64,000 bases of DNA from Tanypteryx hageni (lineage: Eukaryota; Arthropoda; Insecta; Odonata; Petaluridae): NCBI GenBank assembly GCA_028673005.1, contig CM054116.1, positions 102,088,707 through 102,152,706 of the forward strand, given 5' to 3'. Both the position numbers and the translations under genes were made by a program. This document shows positions 13,401 through 28,400 of the stretch, one piece after another; within the stretch, counting starts at the first letter, position 1; every line of letters begins with the position of its first letter. The notes below the pieces were generated by a model. The model saw only the letters and a list, made by a program, of their open reading frames with translations. It was not told where the DNA came from and searched no databases.

Positions 13401-16400
13401 AGTTTATAAATTTTTTCAACCACTAGAGGGATCTAATAAATGCTAACACTAAACTATAAGTTTTACATTGGGAGATAATATATGGCATTGATTCTTGTAC
13501 TAATCATTTCCCTCAAATTTCTCACTGTTGATCACCTGAAAATAGGCTTTTTGAGTTTCAGAACTGATTTTGTGCTAATTCATCTCTTTTCAGTTGATGT
13601 CAAGTTATTTATTGTTTCCCATACTTTCATATTCCCAGGTCATGTGTTGTTTATTATTTTTTCTAAAACACAAATAAATATATCCCACATTATTTCCCGT
13701 AGATTAAAGATATCATTCTTGAATGAAAATGGTTTTGTTTTTATGGACAATGACATGCATAAAATTTGTCAAGCTGATTAAATGCTGAAAGCTTGTCTGA
13801 GATTTGGCCAGCCTGTCCTTCCTTATGTGAAATACATATTCATTTGGTAGCATACAGATTATTATATTTTTCACAATATGGGATGGTTTCTAAAATGGCC
13901 AAGGAAGTGCATTATTTGTCATACTCTGCCACATTGATGGTATCTCGTAGTTCTGTTGGATAGTTGAACTGGAGTTGATAGAAAGACCTTTTCTTAAATA
14001 ATTCTTATTAAGATGATTAAACGGATTTTTTTATTTCTCAATCGTTCATTTCCGTAATCATTCCTCGGTGACTTTTATGGAAGATTGAATGCTTATTTAA
14101 ACTTAAACGATTCATTTTCATGTGCATACATTATTTTTATGCTATATATGTACCAGCCAAATTTCACCTAGCGTGGAGCTACCGTACGTCCTCATTTTTG
14201 GGATTAAGGAATTTAAAAAATGAAATTTTCCGGGAATTTAAAGTGCTGATTAGATTGAGATAATTGCTCACATCTCGCGATTTTAAATATTATTAATGCA
14301 TTCCAATATTTCGAGAAAAAATATTCTATTTACTTGGAAAGGGCGTCGTCATTCTACGGTCCTTAGCACAGTAGAAACGAACTATTTACTTTAATCGGCT
14401 GTGTTAAATTATTAAATAAAATTAATATAATAGAACGCTGTTATAAAGCGCTTCGCCGTACGACGAATTCGAGTACACCGCGCTTCTTGCTCCCCATATG
14501 AGAAAAACGGTACATGGTATTCGCGCAACAATGTACTGTCGGCCGCTGTAACATGATATGATCCTGGAATTGGCAGCATTGTGACCAAATTCCAATGAAA
14601 AAAATGACGAAAGCATTCGTCTAACATTGTTCACTGACGGTCCGATGTAATGCGGTGAGACTCAAGAATTGGCGGCTGTGGAAACGTTATCGTCTTTTAG
14701 AAAATATTCGTGTGCTTTATAGATTGATTAAGAGAAGGTATCTTTCGTAGAAAAGTAAGTAAGATTCAACCGTTCGTTTTTTTGCAACGTTGCAATTAAA
14801 TATCTTTTATTATTAGAGATAAACGCGAAACAGTTGCGCGGACGTTTAATACGTATTTACAGGAATGGCGCGGGTTGCTAATAGTGCGATGTCTCGACAG
14901 CGACGTTATATCGGGGCACGAAAAATTCTTCGGAAAAAATTCTGCTACGCATCCACGAAAAACAATCCAAGTTTTAATATGTTCATAAATGTTATCATTC
15001 AATTCATTGGGCTCTGACTTCAGTACTACCAAAGTAAACCAGGTCACTGAAATATTAAGAAATCTCTGCGGTACCTATCAAAAGCTAATAAATTGAATTG
15101 TTAAATTATTAACTGTTTAAATCATTTGGAGGTTGAGTTTTTTCCATTAGCTCCACCGTTTTGTAGTTTCTCTTTTCTTTGGGTGCCAGTTGCTTTGAAA
15201 GCAGCCCTTGACAAACTCTGAAATTGCAATAACTTTATCATTAAAGTTTTTATTTTTTTTGTTTATTATTGTTATTATTTTCGTTAGCATGTTCCATGTG
15301 TAAAAGTTTCATTTAAATTTAAGTTTGGTATATTGAAATTTAAATTTCTCCCCTTGCGTAGTGATATGTATTGAAAGTTGGCTGACAGCAAATTTAGTCT
15401 AATATATTAATACTTTTATATGTAAATAAATCTGATTGAGAATATCAGTTGTTTTGCATTATTCTAAATATTTTCAAAAATTATTTTTTTTTTAAGGTCT
15501 GTTTTAAAAACATTGCTGCAAACCATTATAACAGAGTTCTACTGTATTTTTTGTTTTGCAGTTGGTGTAAAATATTGCTTCATTTTCTTGTCTTTTATTG
15601 AGGTTTCTTGCAATGCCATTCATCCTTTTCATTGCCATTCAGGTCTCTTTCCGAAGCAATGTCAGTCGAGAAAATAGCAGCCATCAAGGCAAAACGATTG
15701 GCAAAGAAGCGCACAACCATCAAGGGTAATGATGACCTTGGCCTCGGATCAGATCTACGTGTCATGCTTGATTTTGATGTTGACGTAACCAAGGACATAG
15801 TCTCTCGGGAGAGGCAATGGAGGACACGGACTACTATATTACAAAGCACAGGGAAGGTGAGTCCTTCCATAATTACGGAATGACTATGGGTAAGATAGGT
15901 TGCAATTGTGCACTCTATTGTTTTGAAGGGGAAGGAATTATAGGCTATTTTCTTTTTTTTTGTCGCATAATTTCGTGGAATAATAGAAACTATGCAGAAA
16001 GGCATAAGCTGTAATTTTGGGAATAACTTTGAAACAGAAAAAATTCTGCTATGACCGGGAATCGAACCCGGGTCTTCCACTTGCCGTGCGGATATTCTAC
16101 CACTGAACTAACCAATAATTAAAATAGTTGATTTTTTAAATTATAATAAATTGAGATCTTTTTAATTGTTATTCTGTCAATACCTTCAGCTCAGAATATG
16201 AAAAAAATGGAGGGTATTGTTTTTAGTTTAAAAAGTAGCCTTATCTCATGCATTAGAGTGTACAATTGGTTGCTAAGTGAATTGAAGTTTTTAGTAACAT
16301 AGTTCAACGATCTTGTTTTCAGAAGTTTTCATGATGAAACGACTTACATTTTGCATTGTATTTCATTAAAATCAAAATATTCTTTTCACCAAAATAAGGT

Positions 16401-19400
16401 TTATTTATTCCTGTTTGAAATAGATTATCAAGGTAGAAACTGTGATATTATATGTCTTTGAGAGTGTTTGTAAGTTTCATTCACAATGAATTACACTTCA
16501 TTGTGGACTTCGTTTGATAGCTCAGAGCCTATGTGATCATCAGTGCTTACATCTCTGTACTCATCATCTGGCACTTAAATAAATTCTAATTTAAATTATA
16601 ATCGTTATTTCATTTATCACTTCGAATTCATCCAAATGTTACATTAGTTTTCCTCTGAAAATTTATAATCAATCTGATCCAATGGATTTACACAAATTTG
16701 TTTAGCAATGCCACAACGTTAAGCCTTCAACAGCCAAGTTTTTCCAGAAAGTGATTTGTTCTAAAGCTGTAAATCTCTGTACTGCTTCCAAAATAAATAT
16801 ATCTTGAAGTATTTTATTAATCAGTCTGAAAATATGTAAGCATACATTGTTGGAAATTTTTAATTAAAAAATGAAAGACTTCTTAAGGAATGGTTTTATC
16901 TTAAGAAATTTGTCATGAATGTATCAATAAACATTTAATTTTCTTCTATTTACTTATTTTTATGTTTCTTTCATACAAAGGGATGAAACAAATTACCAAA
17001 CAGAAAATTGAGTTTGCTTTTCTAATGATTAATATGTAATCAGTTTATCATTCTCAGAAAATAGTATTTTTCCAAGTTGTTCTTGGTTTAAACAGCCAAA
17101 CCCAGCTGAGTATGTCTTATACCATTAGTAACTACAAAGACAATCATGCCTCATTTAGCGCAATGTCATTATAATGCAGTTGGCATCCTGGAACATAAAT
17201 ATTTATTTTTTAAATAAATACTGTACTGTAAAGTTAAATTACTGGGCACCACACACATTTCTGCAGGTTTTATCTTTGTTTACTTTTGCTTTAGTTTTGA
17301 TATCATCAGTTCAATTGTCATCCGCCATAGTTATTTTGCTTTATTTATAGTGCAAAATAAATATTTAACAGTTGAATAATAAGACTAAATTTTAATGAAT
17401 CATGGCAGAAAAGATAATATTGAATGAAGTTAATAAAAGCATAGGAAAAATCCTAAATTAGCAAGGAAAGTCATAAATCTTGAGCAAAAGCTTAAAGTGT
17501 TTCATTGTTTTGTAAAAGTTAATGTCTGAGCGATATTTCCCAACTTCTACAATTCTCTTAAATAAAGACAAAATCAAAAAGTTCTATTGAATCAGAAACT
17601 GCGAAGAAACGATCATGTAGAAATTTGTTAGAAAAAAAGAGAAACTGCTAGTGTTGTGGATTAATTCTAAATGTTCTGATGAATGCATGTTCCTTAGTGA
17701 AGCAGTCATTTGCTATTTGAACTTTTAAAGCAAGAAGAGGGTGACAATTCTGAAACATTTAATGCCAGTTCCGATTGGTTTCAAAACTGTTAATGCTGCT
17801 AAAATATTCATAGTGTCCATAATCTGGTGAATCAGCAAATGCTTTAACATTGTGTGTGTTATTTTTATTAGTAATCATAAGTAATATGTTGCAATATTAA
17901 TCAACATTTTCTATGATGTTCATGTATTTATATGTCTTGTTTATTTAATTTTAAAATATAGTGAACAGTGCAGTATCATGACCCGATCGTATTAAGTACA
18001 ATGTTATAAACTTTGATTAGCACAAATGTGGTTAACACAAAGACCTTGCAGAATCCATCCCTGTATATTAAATGAGGCATGACTGTAGTATTAATAATTT
18101 TATTATTAGCGTAATTGCCTGTCAAATATAATGGATATGTGCAGATTATGTACTAAAATTAAGGTACTTTCCATTTTTCCTCCCTTTCTCTCTGCCTCCC
18201 TGCCATTCTCTTCCTTCCCTCTCCCTCTATTCTTTCTCTCTCCCTCCTATTCACCCTCTCTCCCTCCTATTCATCCTCTCTCCCTCCTATTCATCCTCTC
18301 TCCCTCCTATTCACCCTCTCTCCCTCCTATTCACCCTCTCTCCCTCCTATTCACCCTCTCCCTCCTATTCACCCTCTCTCCCTCCTATTCATCCTCTCTC
18401 CCTCCTATTCACCCTCTCTCCCTCCTATTCACCCTCTCTCCCTCCTATTCACCCTCTTTCCCTCCTATTCACCCTCTCTCCCTCATATTCACCCTCTCTC
18501 CCTCATATTCACCCTCTCTCCCTCATATTCACCCTCTCTCCCTCATTTTCTTTTTTCTTCTTCCTATTTCCAAAGACTCTCCCTTCTATTCTTCACCCTC
18601 TCATTGTCTCTTCCTCCCACCCATTCTCCTCTTTTTTCCCCTTAAACTTATTAGTTATATTCAGAGGAAGTGTAATATATTCCCCTCCAAAATAGCGCAG
18701 CAAACAGACATTTATTACTTGAATTACCATGTCAATCCTAAATAAACTAATTCTGATTTGCTCATTATATAAATTTCTGCCAAATTTATTAGTTTTATTC
18801 GAAGGAAGTGCAATATATCCCTCCCTCCCTCAAAATAACGCCACTAACGGACAGTTATTTCTTAAATTACCTGTCAACCTTAAATAAACAAATTCTGATT
18901 AGCTCAATATATAAATTTCTGCCAAATTTCAATTTTCTATCTACATCCTTGATTGAGTTATTCCCGTTTTAATAACTTGACACTCAGACCAACAGATGGA
19001 CAACATAGCCTAATATTATTATTTTTGTGATTCTTTTAAACCTCTCTTTCTCTCCCTATTTCCCAAACCATCTTCAAGTCCTCCAACCTTCTACCTAACT
19101 CCCGTAACCTGTTGCTCAATCCTTCACACTATACATTTTTTACATGCTCGGTTTATTTATTAAAACGTCCAGCACCTTCCTCAGATTTTAATACCATTTC
19201 TATTTCATTAATATTGAATTTAGCATATTATTACGATTTTTACTCTTTTTGAATAGTATTTCACCTTGAGGTATTCCTTCTCGTAAATAACACTACTAAA
19301 GTTGTTTGCAGAAAATAATTTCCCTCTCCTTCCATCTTTCTCTCCTTCTCGTATTAAAAACTTCAATGCGTGCTTAAACTAATAAGAGTTGAGATAACAA

Positions 19401-22400
19401 TACGATTTTGAGGTTTAAAAATGTAATTGGTAGGCAAGGCAACATCCCGTTAAAATGACAAGATTTCCCCAAAATATGTGAATTAAACGTTTAACATGAG
19501 TAATTTCGAGTTGTATGCAGAAAAACATGAACAGAATAAGAAACTATAATATTTTCTTTAAAATGGTTTAGATCTGAAGATTGTAGGTTAGTTCTTTCTA
19601 ATTTTAATCTCAAAAAGAAGAAAAGCCTGCGCGTCAAAAAGTCTATTTTTGTGTGTTATCTTACGGGGAATGCAAATCATTCCCTGAAGTCGAACCCTGG
19701 ATGTTTTTCATAAATTTTCCTTGGTCACAGAATTTTCATATCCGAGTAGATTATCTCTGCCGAATTTTAAGTTTTTATCTGCATATTTGATTGAAGTATT
19801 TGTGTTTTAAGAGCATGACATGGACCACCCAACCAACATAGCCTTTTATTAAAAATGCAAATTCTCATTTTAACTTCCATTAAATGTGGATAATTCATTC
19901 CTATTAATTATTCTATGATTAGATGATTGTTTGTTAAAGCCTGACATCAAAAAGCTCAAAAGGTTATATTTTCCAGTCTGTTTTATAGCCACCCATCTTA
20001 CAATATAATTAAGACATTTACATATTGGAAATGAGTGGCTTAATTATTTTAAAACTCTTGGTGGAATTCAAAGGTTCATATACATGTTTTGGGGAAATTT
20101 AAGCATTATGATTGTGAATCATGGATTGTGGTAAAAGTTGTATTGTACACAACTATGGTATCTCAGAAAAGTTTTTGCTTACTTCAGAAACAGTTGAGAT
20201 CAGAATGTAAATTTAAATATGAAAGTACCTTCGAAGTAAAAGTCGTTGTTTATTTATTCTGTTTAGTCTTTGGATGATCCTAGACTGATAGAGTATATAT
20301 TATTGCTGAAAATATCCAAATTTGAATGAATTACATTGGCTGGTTTAAGAGACAATGCATTTTTATAAAGGCCTGTATAGTTTTATTGACTATTATTAAG
20401 ATTATTACTATTTCTTTATCTACAGAATTGATGTTGATTGACAATGGATTTGCATTATATTGAATTTATTTATCTCTTTTGATAGTATATTTCGGAAAAT
20501 ATAACAACCAAGTGTTAGTCTTCACAGAGATGTAATTTTTACTATTCCATCTATAGAAAAAGATTGAATTAATGCCAATTTGAAAGATGAAAATAAAATA
20601 TGAGCTATAAGTTTTTATACATGTAATTCTTTAAATTTATGAAAAAATTCATCTTTCTGTAAAATTTTATCCTTGATCAATGAACTTATAAAATTATATC
20701 AATTGATAATATTATTATCCTTTGAAATAAATTCATTTCTGAAAACAAATCATATCAGACTATTTTGAATTTTACCGTATAACTTTGTGTTAGTAGGCAA
20801 AATAAAATGCACTGTTAAGTCAAAATGATTTGACCTAGCAACATTTGGTTTAAGAAAATACTTGCTTACCCCATTCTGTATCTCTATAACATTATATTAT
20901 ATATTCTGAATGTTTCTGGCCAAGGGCTGACTATAGAAAATTAGCCAGGGAGATTTTTGCATACCGGACAGTCGGGTATCAAATTGTGCCTATGAAAATG
21001 TCCTACTGACAACTTTTCATTAAAAAACAAATGAATAAGCTAAATTACACTACCCACATGGGTCTACATGGTGAACGGATTGGTCAGCTATTTTCTTAAA
21101 TACTTACTTACGCAATTAGTTTATTCTTTCCTGAAGGACATCATGATGGTATCATTGGAATGCCACAGTTCTGTACCTTGCTTTAATCCTAATAAAATGT
21201 TGCTCACTTTATTGATTACTGGGACATATTGGTTGTCAAAAAGTTAAATTAAATGAAGGTGAAGAACTTTTCATTTTGTGTTCTCATATAAAAATTAGTA
21301 AAATGAATGTTGTTGAACCATTAAAAGGATTGATTGGCTATTACTTTGTTATGCTTCAAATTACTACACTTAAAACTATTACGTAATAATGACAAAGATC
21401 TTATAAACCTCACATTATTGCTCAATAAAGTTATCTATATCCTCATTTAGTTTGCAATAACTTAGCACTCGAGAATCTTTCTGGCCTCAGAGTTGTCTTA
21501 GTGCTTAAAATAATTCTTTTGACCATTAAACTGTTTGCTGGCCCTTCTATAATATTTCTACTGATGCTGTTAAGTCATTGTAATGTAATTTTCCAGTTTT
21601 ATTTATCAAAGTTACACAAATATATTTTAGTGTTAGTTTCACCTTTTCAAGTTGGCATAATGTATCAGTATATATCTGGGGTGGCCAAACTTGTTTACCC
21701 TCGGAGCTGCATACAATCATCTTTAGAAGATCGAGAGTCACATGTTACATATTCTGTGCTGATAAATTTATGAATAGCAAAACATAATCTGTATCCAAAG
21801 CAATTCAGATATAATGCTTGTCCCTTAGGCATCACCAACACATTTCAAGTCACACTATTATATTCTGTGCTGATAAATTTATGAATAGCAAAACATAATC
21901 TGTATCCAAAGCAATTCAGATATAATGCTTGTCCCTTAGGCATCACCAACACATTTCAAGTCACACTTCTGCGGTGAAAAACATTGAAACACCTCTGAAT
22001 GGAAATTTAAAAGAGATGCATTTGGCTCCTGTGCTGTAGTTTGGCCATCTCTGGTAGATATGAAAAACTTCTGCAAAGTTATATTTTTCTTACACAAAAT
22101 CTGAAACCCCTCAATCCTGAAAGGTACATGCATTGTAATTGCCAACAATTGAGGTTGTAAGCTTTTATTCATTTAGAACTTTGCATTATGATCCAGAATA
22201 TTAAAAATATTTTTGAGTGATGTAGTTGTCATTATTAAGTTTCCAGGATTATGTTTGACAACAATAATGATTGGTCGTGGTAATTTTTCTTCTTTTTCTG
22301 TATATATAGAAGAAAATAATACAAAAGCCCTAATTCATCAGATGTTGAAGAACAAACTAATACCCACCCATAAATAAAATGAGGATGTAGTGAACATTTC

Positions 22401-25400
22401 GTCCAGCACTGTGAATTTAATTCCCACCCAATTTCATGTTGTTCCAAAAAAAATTAAAATAGAAAACGTACACTTTTTGTCTGACTTACTTGCTGTATTA
22501 TAGCGATAAAACTTGAGCATTGCATTCATGGGTTATCACATGTTAATATTAAAGTTTCTCACAAAATCTTGTTCGTCTTGGAAATCATATTTTCTCTCCA
22601 GAATAATTCATTTCAAAGACTTCATTTTTTAATTGTAGTATGATTCATTATTTTTGGCAGAATTACTCTGCCCATTTCATATTTGGGCAAAAATGATATG
22701 CAAAACCTACCACAAATCATTAGCTATTGAACTTTAGAGCATGAAAAGATATTAGCATAAAACGTTATATGTAATGATAATCTCATTATAAACAATTATC
22801 TTTCAGCATATTAGGTATATTTGATTTATTCTTGTCTTTATTCCACAGACATTTGGAAAAAACATCTTCGCCATCCTACAGTCTATAAAGGCCAGGGAGG
22901 AAGGCAGGGGTGATGGTCGAGGTGGACCTCGTCCTAACATACCATCTAATGGCCTCCCTGCTGCTCCGATGATGACACCATCCTCATTGCCTTCTGCATC
23001 AGGCTTCACAGCATCTTCTGGTTTTGGCAACATTAATACTGGCACGCCGATCAGGTCAACACCTCAACCTGCTGTATACAACCGTTACGACCAGGAAAGA
23101 TTTATCCGAGGAAAAGAGGGTATGTCTAATGGTTTACTCTCCACTGTGGGATTAGGTGGAAGATGAGACTTCTTAGTCTCAATCTCACCCCAAATAAAGA
23201 CCATATCAATCAATCACTATCCAAGTTCTTGAGTTTAATATATATTTATTGGTGTAATTTTAACACCCTTACAAATCTTTTACTGTCATTTGTTTATTTG
23301 ATTTGTTGACCAATAATACCATGTATATAAAAATAATTTGTCTGAGGTGATGTCTGGTGAAGTATAAGTATTCTGTAACTCAAAAACTACATAATGTAGA
23401 GTCAAGTGGAATGTGTCATTTTAACCGCAATAAATAATAAAGGGTAGTAGACTGGTTTTTAAACCAATTCATTCAACCAATTTATTTTCATTATGACGGG
23501 TCAAATTGGTGGTTTTTGGAGGGTCACATTGGTCATTGGCAATTCTTCGACGGGCCAGATTAGAGGTTAAATTGGAAGTTGCCTAGAGATTGTGATGCCT
23601 TACAAATGAAAATCATTTCTAAATGCAGTTTTTAGGGTTAAAATTTCAATATTAAATATTTTATTATTGTAATTTGAATTAAAAAATATGAATTTTTGTT
23701 CTATATTTTACGTGACTCTTGTTCATAATAGTCTCGTGGGCCGCATTAAACACACTCAAAAGCCGCATGTGACCCGCGGACCTTAGGTTCCCCATCCATG
23801 CTGTAAGGCAGTGGTGCCCAAACTTTTCTACATGATGGGCCTCATCAGTGGTTGTGAATCCCTCAGCGGGCCGCATTGGAAGTTGCCAGTTATTCGGCCG
23901 GCCGGATTAGAGTTTAAATCTTAAGTTTTCTATATATTCCGAGGTGTCATATAAGTGAAAATCCATTCTAAATAAGGTTTTCGTGGCTAACATTTCAATA
24001 TTTAGAGTTTTATTATCAAAATTTTCAAAGAATATATGAATTTGTGTGTCAAATTTTTCGGAATGCTTTTTCGCGATAGCTTTGCGGTCCACACAAAAAA
24101 CCTTTGCAGGCTGTAGTTTGGGTTCCACTACTGTAAGGCATTGTAACTAAATGGTTTGTCACACTCCATCGACGTTTGACTATTCTTTTTCTCTTTGCTC
24201 TTCGTTTGTTATTGCTTTTGTCATTTTTGTTCATCTTCGTGGTTCTTTCTTTGTTCTTATTTGTTTGTTCCCCATTTTGTCTCTCTCTCGACATTTGATT
24301 CTTCTTTTCTGTTCGTTCTTTGTTTATTACAATATTTTTTTTATATTTCTCAAAATTTCCCCCAGGAGAACTCTCGACTAGTAGCATGAAAACTTGGGAT
24401 TCTAAACATTGAAATTGGACTGGGGAGTAAAATTGTTTTCTATACAGTGTCTCTTCGATTAACATGGTTAATTCATTCCAGAAAATTGCGACATAGATCG
24501 AAACAACATTAAATGAATCAATATTTCCCATAGGAACTATATAATTGGTTCCAAAACTTCGGGTTCAAAATCTCTTGAAACACAAAAAGATGTTAAATAC
24601 TGTATTTTATGGAGCTTTATGGTACTACATATGATATGAATGGTATTATAACATATATAAATCAATGTAAAATTGTTATTAACATATAAATGGCATAAAA
24701 TAAACATGATATGACTTCATTTCAACGTGCCCAAAATCAGAAAAAGTTATAATTCATAATAGTACATCTAGAGACTTGTTGGTAGCTAGAAATTCACTAA
24801 GGAATAAACAATAGCATCTGATTTGGAAAACTTACTACATTGGGACAGGGGTCCCCAAACTTTTTGAGAGGAGGGTCACATAGGAATATTGAAAATGCTA
24901 GGCAAAAAAACCGTTACAAAATTTTAAATATTTTAGTCTATAATTACCTAAGCATACATGCATATATAACTATAAGTAAATGTGAATAAATGTAAGAAAA
25001 AATTCTAATGCGAACAATTTGTTGCTGAAATTACATGATTGATATTTGGCATTAAATTGGTAACACTGATTTTATGTTGTTTAATAAAATTTCCATGTGC
25101 CAGATAAAACCCTTTCACAGGCGGTAGTTTTGAGACACCTGCATTAGGCCATCAATTGTTTCGTAACTTAGGTTTAATGTGAAATGTGCAGCAAAAATAA
25201 AATTTTGGGGCTTTTGAAAATATGGCTGTTATCTTATGACCAAATCTTTTCCGAATATGATGTTAGATCAATGTTGTTCCAGCAAATTTTAGTCATAGAA
25301 ATATAGTCAACATGCATATATAATGGAGTAAGTAACTCATGCTTTCCGATGAAAACTTTCTTCCCTGACTGATTAATCCCCACTTAATTTTGAATAAGCG

Positions 25401-28400
25401 CTCTCTCTCTCTTCCATTACCCTTATGGCAAACAATGCCACTATTCCCGTAAATGATATCCACTGTTCCAGTGTTGTAGCTAATAGCTCAAATTGCAAAA
25501 AGAAAACAAAATAAAAAGTAAGAGACAATCGAAAAGAATATTCTGCTTGTTTACGTTGTATTCATTTTCGTTATTCGATTTTCTTTTTTGTGTTTAATAT
25601 GAATGCAGATGCCGTAATTTTAGTCGATTGCTAGAATTAGCTAGATTGTTAAATTGATTTGCTAGTTTTGTAAATGGTCACTGTAGTATTATTTTAGGTG
25701 CTATTTCGAACCTAAAGTCGCCATATCAAGCTATGGATTCGCTGAATTGACAATACTGGATATAACTGCAATAAAATAGGGAGGCGTTAAACTCAAGCTA
25801 TCTTAAAAGTACAGAATAATTTCAAGTTCATAAATAGAGCACTCAGCAGATCTACCTTTCTGCACAACTCACAAAGCTTGTAATGTTTCATAGGGATTTA
25901 GATGATTTTAATGAATTCTGGGGGGACTTCGAGAAGAAGGCCATTACTACCACTTTTATTTAGACCCATTACTACAAAATATGACCATGCAAATTTAATA
26001 AAATTACATCAATCCACAACATTTTTCACTCAAATAATGCGGTCCACCGTATCATTCACGCGAGAATCATCTACACAACATTCTTTTGTTCCTTTATTTA
26101 GCGCCGAGTCAAAACGACGTTAATTCGAATATGGATTGTAATTTTTGAACGACGTTAAGTCGAATCAATGTTAATCGAAGCTACGTTAAACCGAGGACAC
26201 ACTATTTTCAAAAGTATTCTGTTTTCAAATGTTTCCAGATTGGAGACATTTGTCATGAAATACCACTTTGTTACCTATTATAGTTTCCTCAGTGCATTTA
26301 TTTGTAAGACACCTCAATCAACTTTTATATTAACTTAGGTTGTCATGGTAGTTTACTTTTTGTTATTTTTAATTTACCCTAAATATGTAAGAGAAATATT
26401 CGCTCCTGAAATTATAAAGTTACCATTTTATTTTTTAATTTTTGTCTTTGTTGAAGTATTTATAATAATGCTTAAGGAAATTGCTGTTTTTCAGAGAAAA
26501 TAATTTTCAGGTCTTGTTGTTTCTTAATATTTCATATTTTACTTGATTTTGTAAATTTCATTGGAACTTAATGTCATTAATGGACTTTATGGGAATCGAG
26601 TTCTGATTTAGCATTCAGTGTGTATTTTATGTAGTACTATGGTGTGAGTTAACTATTTTTCAGTTTTTTTAATGAATTTTCTTGGAAAAATGTACCTTTC
26701 TTAGCCTAACATCAAATTCTGCCTATGCCAGTTGTTACAATTTTCTGTTGTATATAGAAATTTTATAGAATTAAATCGTTTTGCATAGAATTTTGAAAAT
26801 TATCTATCATAAATAGCTTAACATTAAATACTTATTGTTATTAATTTCTTTCTCATAAACAGAAACGGAAGGCTTTAAAATTGACACAATGGGCACATAT
26901 CATGGCATGACTCTTAAATCTGTGACAGAAGGAAGCCAGCCAAAGAAGGCTGTGCCCCCTCCTACATCCCTAATTACACCTACGCTTCAGCCTACAGCCA
27001 ATGCCCAGGTAATTAACAAATAGTATGACGTCTTTATTGATATGAAAAACTTGCATTTTAAAAATGTTTCCTCTATTTCAAAAACCAATTGCTTTGTTAA
27101 TGCTTGTATATTTCATTGAAGCGTCATTCTTGCTTTAGAATTGAAACAAATTGGAGTTCATGATGAGATAAAACATAGCTATGGCAATAATGATACAATA
27201 CAGCATGAAGTATATAGAAAATCCTATTAGAAACAATATTACTTCCATAGATTGTCAAATTGTATCATCAGTTACTTTAAAGAATAAATAATTCTTTTAT
27301 TTATTCAGTATTCATTACCTAAAGTAATTTGGAATAAAATATTGTTTTAAATGGAAAAAAGTTTATAGTTTATAATGAAACTTTTCCCAACATTTCATGA
27401 AGAAATTTCATTCTTGTGTCAATATCTAGAATATAAATTCTTCTTTCCCTAATTTTTCTCAATATAGCAAAGTCACTGTGCATATTTTAAAATTAAATTA
27501 CTTTCTTTTTAATTTTCATCTCTGCAGCTTCGAGTAGGAACACCTCAAGCGAAACGAACATCTAGAACACCAATTATTATCATTCCAGCTGCTAACACTT
27601 CTCTCATAACCATGTATAATGCCAAGGATATACTTCAAGATCTCAGGTTAGTTATAAATGTGGTTTTTATCTCGACATGGCATCATATCCGAAGAAATTG
27701 ATTCTCATCAGAACTGCTGTTTCTCATTCAGGTTTGTGAGCACAGAAGAGAAAAAGGCTCAGGGAGCAAAGAGAGACAATGAAATATTGTTGCAGCGTCG
27801 GAAAGAAGGTTCAACAACAGTACCATACCGTGTTATTGACAATCCCCAGAAACTCTCGCCTGCTGACTGGGACAGAGTCGTGGCTGTGTTTGTGATGGGC
27901 CCTGCTTGGCAGTTCAAGGGATGGCCCTGGGATGGCAGCCCTGTCATCATATTCTCAAAAAGTTAGTATTTGATTCTGAAAATTCCATTGCCATATTTTC
28001 TAATCAGTAACTCAAACGTAGTTGATAATAAAGGAGATACTCTAGCCACAAATGTCCAACTTACGAATGTCTGTTCTTATGAACGAAGCTATATATAGTA
28101 CATATTAATATTTTAATAAATCGGTCATACGAATGTCAACCTGTGCTTACGAACCAGTCGTTGCTCTTGGGAACTACTTGCAGCGGCAGAGTGTAGCATC
28201 CATCCTCCAAGTGTTGTTCTATGACACAGTGGTCCATTACACTTCTTACTTAGTTACCGTATTAGCCCGAATATAACGCAACCCCGAATATAGTGCGACC
28301 CCAAGTATTTTGAAAGGAATTTTAGAAAAAGACGAAAAATGTTTAATTTTCTCTATTTTACACATTCAAATTACCTGTAAACTCATGAATTATGTACTAA

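Noticed and set aside
15595..16080. 161-codon - strand frame with [11 protein letters not shown] at its start
   Set aside because: It is antisense to CDC73 exon 5 (15643-15856) and runs through the tRNA-like T arm, whose reading gives the PGSIPGHS motif.
18131..18745. 204-codon open frame rich in Pro, Ser, Leu
   Set aside because: It is the translation of the 20-bp minisatellite; three units give a 20-residue period. No start context or homology.
22969..23166. 65-codon frame ending past 23119
   Set aside because: It is CDC73 exon 6 read into the intron; the true exon ends at 23119 with a GTATGT donor that joins to ETEGF at 26863.
23907..24531. - strand frames of 73 and 160 codons, Lys/Arg/Asn-rich
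   Set aside because: They start in the hAT-like MITE 23811-24130 and run into low-complexity T/C-rich sequence read in reverse.
27658..27966. 102-codon frame starting [10 protein letters not shown]
   Set aside because: Its first part is intron 8; only 27732-27961 is coding (CDC73 exon 9).
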